Of a DNA stretch of 7,455 nt, positions 7,132 to 7,455 are shown in pieces. The notes under the pieces are model-generated. The model saw only the letters and a list, made by a program, of their open reading frames with translations, had not been told where the DNA came from and did no database searches. The number at the start of each line of letters is the position of its first letter. Within the stretch, counting starts at the first letter, position 1. Source of the stretch: Candidatus Heimdallarchaeota archaeon (GTDB taxonomy: Archaea > Asgardarchaeota > Heimdallarchaeia > Heimdallarchaeales > Heimdallarchaeaceae); the NCBI GenBank assembly GCA_016839985.1, contig JAEOTG010000229.1:1-7455 (forward strand), written 5' to 3'. A program made the translations under genes and the position numbers.

Positions 7132-7151
7132 AATCGCATTTTTCAGCGATT
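7132..7151. repeat. Inverted repeat AATCGC / GCGATT
   Basis: Perfect 6-bp arms with an 8-base loop. The GC-containing arms stand out in very AT-rich surroundings. It lies about 190 bases upstream of the GTPase start on the minus strand. It could be an operator or a small hairpin, and chance is not excluded. Confidence 0.35.
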
Positions 7152-7183
7152 TAATTAAAGATGATGCTTTTTCCTAAAAATAA

Positions 7184-7455
7184 TTATAGATTTTCAATAT
7201 ATCTTTCATTAAAAATCAATGAAGCAAGAATTGTATTTAACACAGACTCAGCCTTTCTATCCAAATCTAGAAAAAACACTTCTAAGTTTGTGCAAAGGAG
7301 ATCTTATTAGAAGGAACGTTGCTTGATTGATTTATTGCTTTGACCAAGAACATCTCCTTATTATATAGGGCTATATCTAAAAAGGTGGGAGGTTTTGCAA
7401 GACAAAGCAAAAAGAAAATGATTGTTTTGTTGTGTATTTTAAGAGTTTCATAAAA
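7184..7455 (-). pseudogene. Possible 3' end or remnant of an unidentified gene entering from the right edge
   Basis: On the minus strand a frame is open from the right edge for 57 codons and stops at 7282-7284. It has a hydrophobic segment (I-I-F-F-L-L-C-L-A) followed by a polar tail. A second frame, open for 39 codons from 7303 down to a stop at 7184-7186, has protein-like content (F-F-L-D-L-D-R-K-A-E-S-V-L, then N-E-R-Y-I-E-N-L). The two overlap near 7300, so one frameshift would join them into a single 3' end. Neither was recognised as a known family, and in AT-poor-stop terms a 57-codon open stretch here could still be chance. Confidence 0.22.
7295..7359. repeat. Spaced inverted repeat AAGGAGAT / ATCTCCTT
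   Basis: Perfect 8-bp arms at 7295-7302 and 7352-7359 separated by 49 bases. Each arm contains a Shine-Dalgarno-like AGGAG on one strand. It could be paired binding sites or the stem of a structured RNA; no family was recognised. Confidence 0.35.

Larger units (their letters stand above)
6947..7455. other. AT-rich region without a confident gene
   Basis: It holds the start context and promoter of the minus-strand GTPase, small inverted repeats (7132-7151, 7205-7223, 7295-7359, 7393-7412) and minus-strand open stretches at 7184-7303 and 7282-7455. No tRNA, rRNA, CRISPR array or insertion-sequence ends were recognised. The plus-strand frames near the right edge close quickly: an ATG at 7418 stops at 7451. 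Confidence 0.6.

Noticed and set aside
7074..7139. 21-codon minus-strand ORF starting with ATG
   Set aside because: An in-frame TGA sits just upstream, there is no Shine-Dalgarno, and the K/E/S-rich product is unsupported.
7150..7200. Possible C/D box small RNA (GATGATGC resembles a C box)
   Set aside because: Only six of seven C-box positions match and no D box or inner C'/D' pair lies at the right distance on that strand.
7361..7453. TATA-like box, GGTGGGAGG Shine-Dalgarno-like run and a short plus-strand ORF at the right edge
   Set aside because: The frame from GTG at 7385 or ATG at 7418 stops at 7451, so no gene leaves the window in that frame; the purine run may be chance.

Overview
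The window is low in GC (about one third by eye) and looks like chromosomal DNA of an archaeon, most probably an Asgard archaeon. It combines two Rag/Gtr1-type GTPases carrying the HKxD guanine-specificity motif, roadblock/longin-like domains attached to them, and a very large, sequon-rich surface protein anchored by one C-terminal membrane helix. Upstream of the two complete genes there are TATA-like boxes at archaeal spacing. The class within Asgard cannot be decided from this sequence.

Layout. Bases 1-3811 (+): 3' part of a giant membrane protein. Its 5' end lies beyond the left edge, because the frame is open from the first base. The visible 1269 residues comprise eight tandem Ig-like beta-sandwich repeats, further beta domains, one membrane helix and a 190-residue cytoplasmic domain with longin-like topology. 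Bases 3812-3917: terminator-like hairpin with T8, then TATA box, Shine-Dalgarno-like site and a GTG start. Bases 3918-5711 (+): 597-residue Rag-type GTPase with a roadblock/longin-like middle domain and a long acidic tail. Bases 5717-6946 (-): a second, convergent Rag-type GTPase of 409 residues with a roadblock-like domain and a C-terminal Cys/His cluster. The two GTPase stop codons are only 5 bases apart. Bases 6947-7455: AT-rich region holding the promoter of the second GTPase, small inverted repeats, and two open but frame-broken minus-strand stretches that may be the end or the remains of another gene.

How the genes may work together (inference). In eukaryotes RagA/B and RagC/D form an obligate heterodimer through C-terminal roadblock domains, and the dimer is docked on a membrane by the roadblock-containing Ragulator complex. 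Here two different Rag-type GTPases, one with RagC-like and one with RagA-like local features, lie beside a membrane protein whose cytoplasmic part looks like a longin/roadblock-class GTPase-binding domain. The testable idea is a surface receptor or adhesin that docks or regulates a Rag-like GTPase pair at the archaeal cell membrane. The domain evidence for the GTPases is strong, that for the longin-like domain is moderate, and the physical link is only suggested by proximity.
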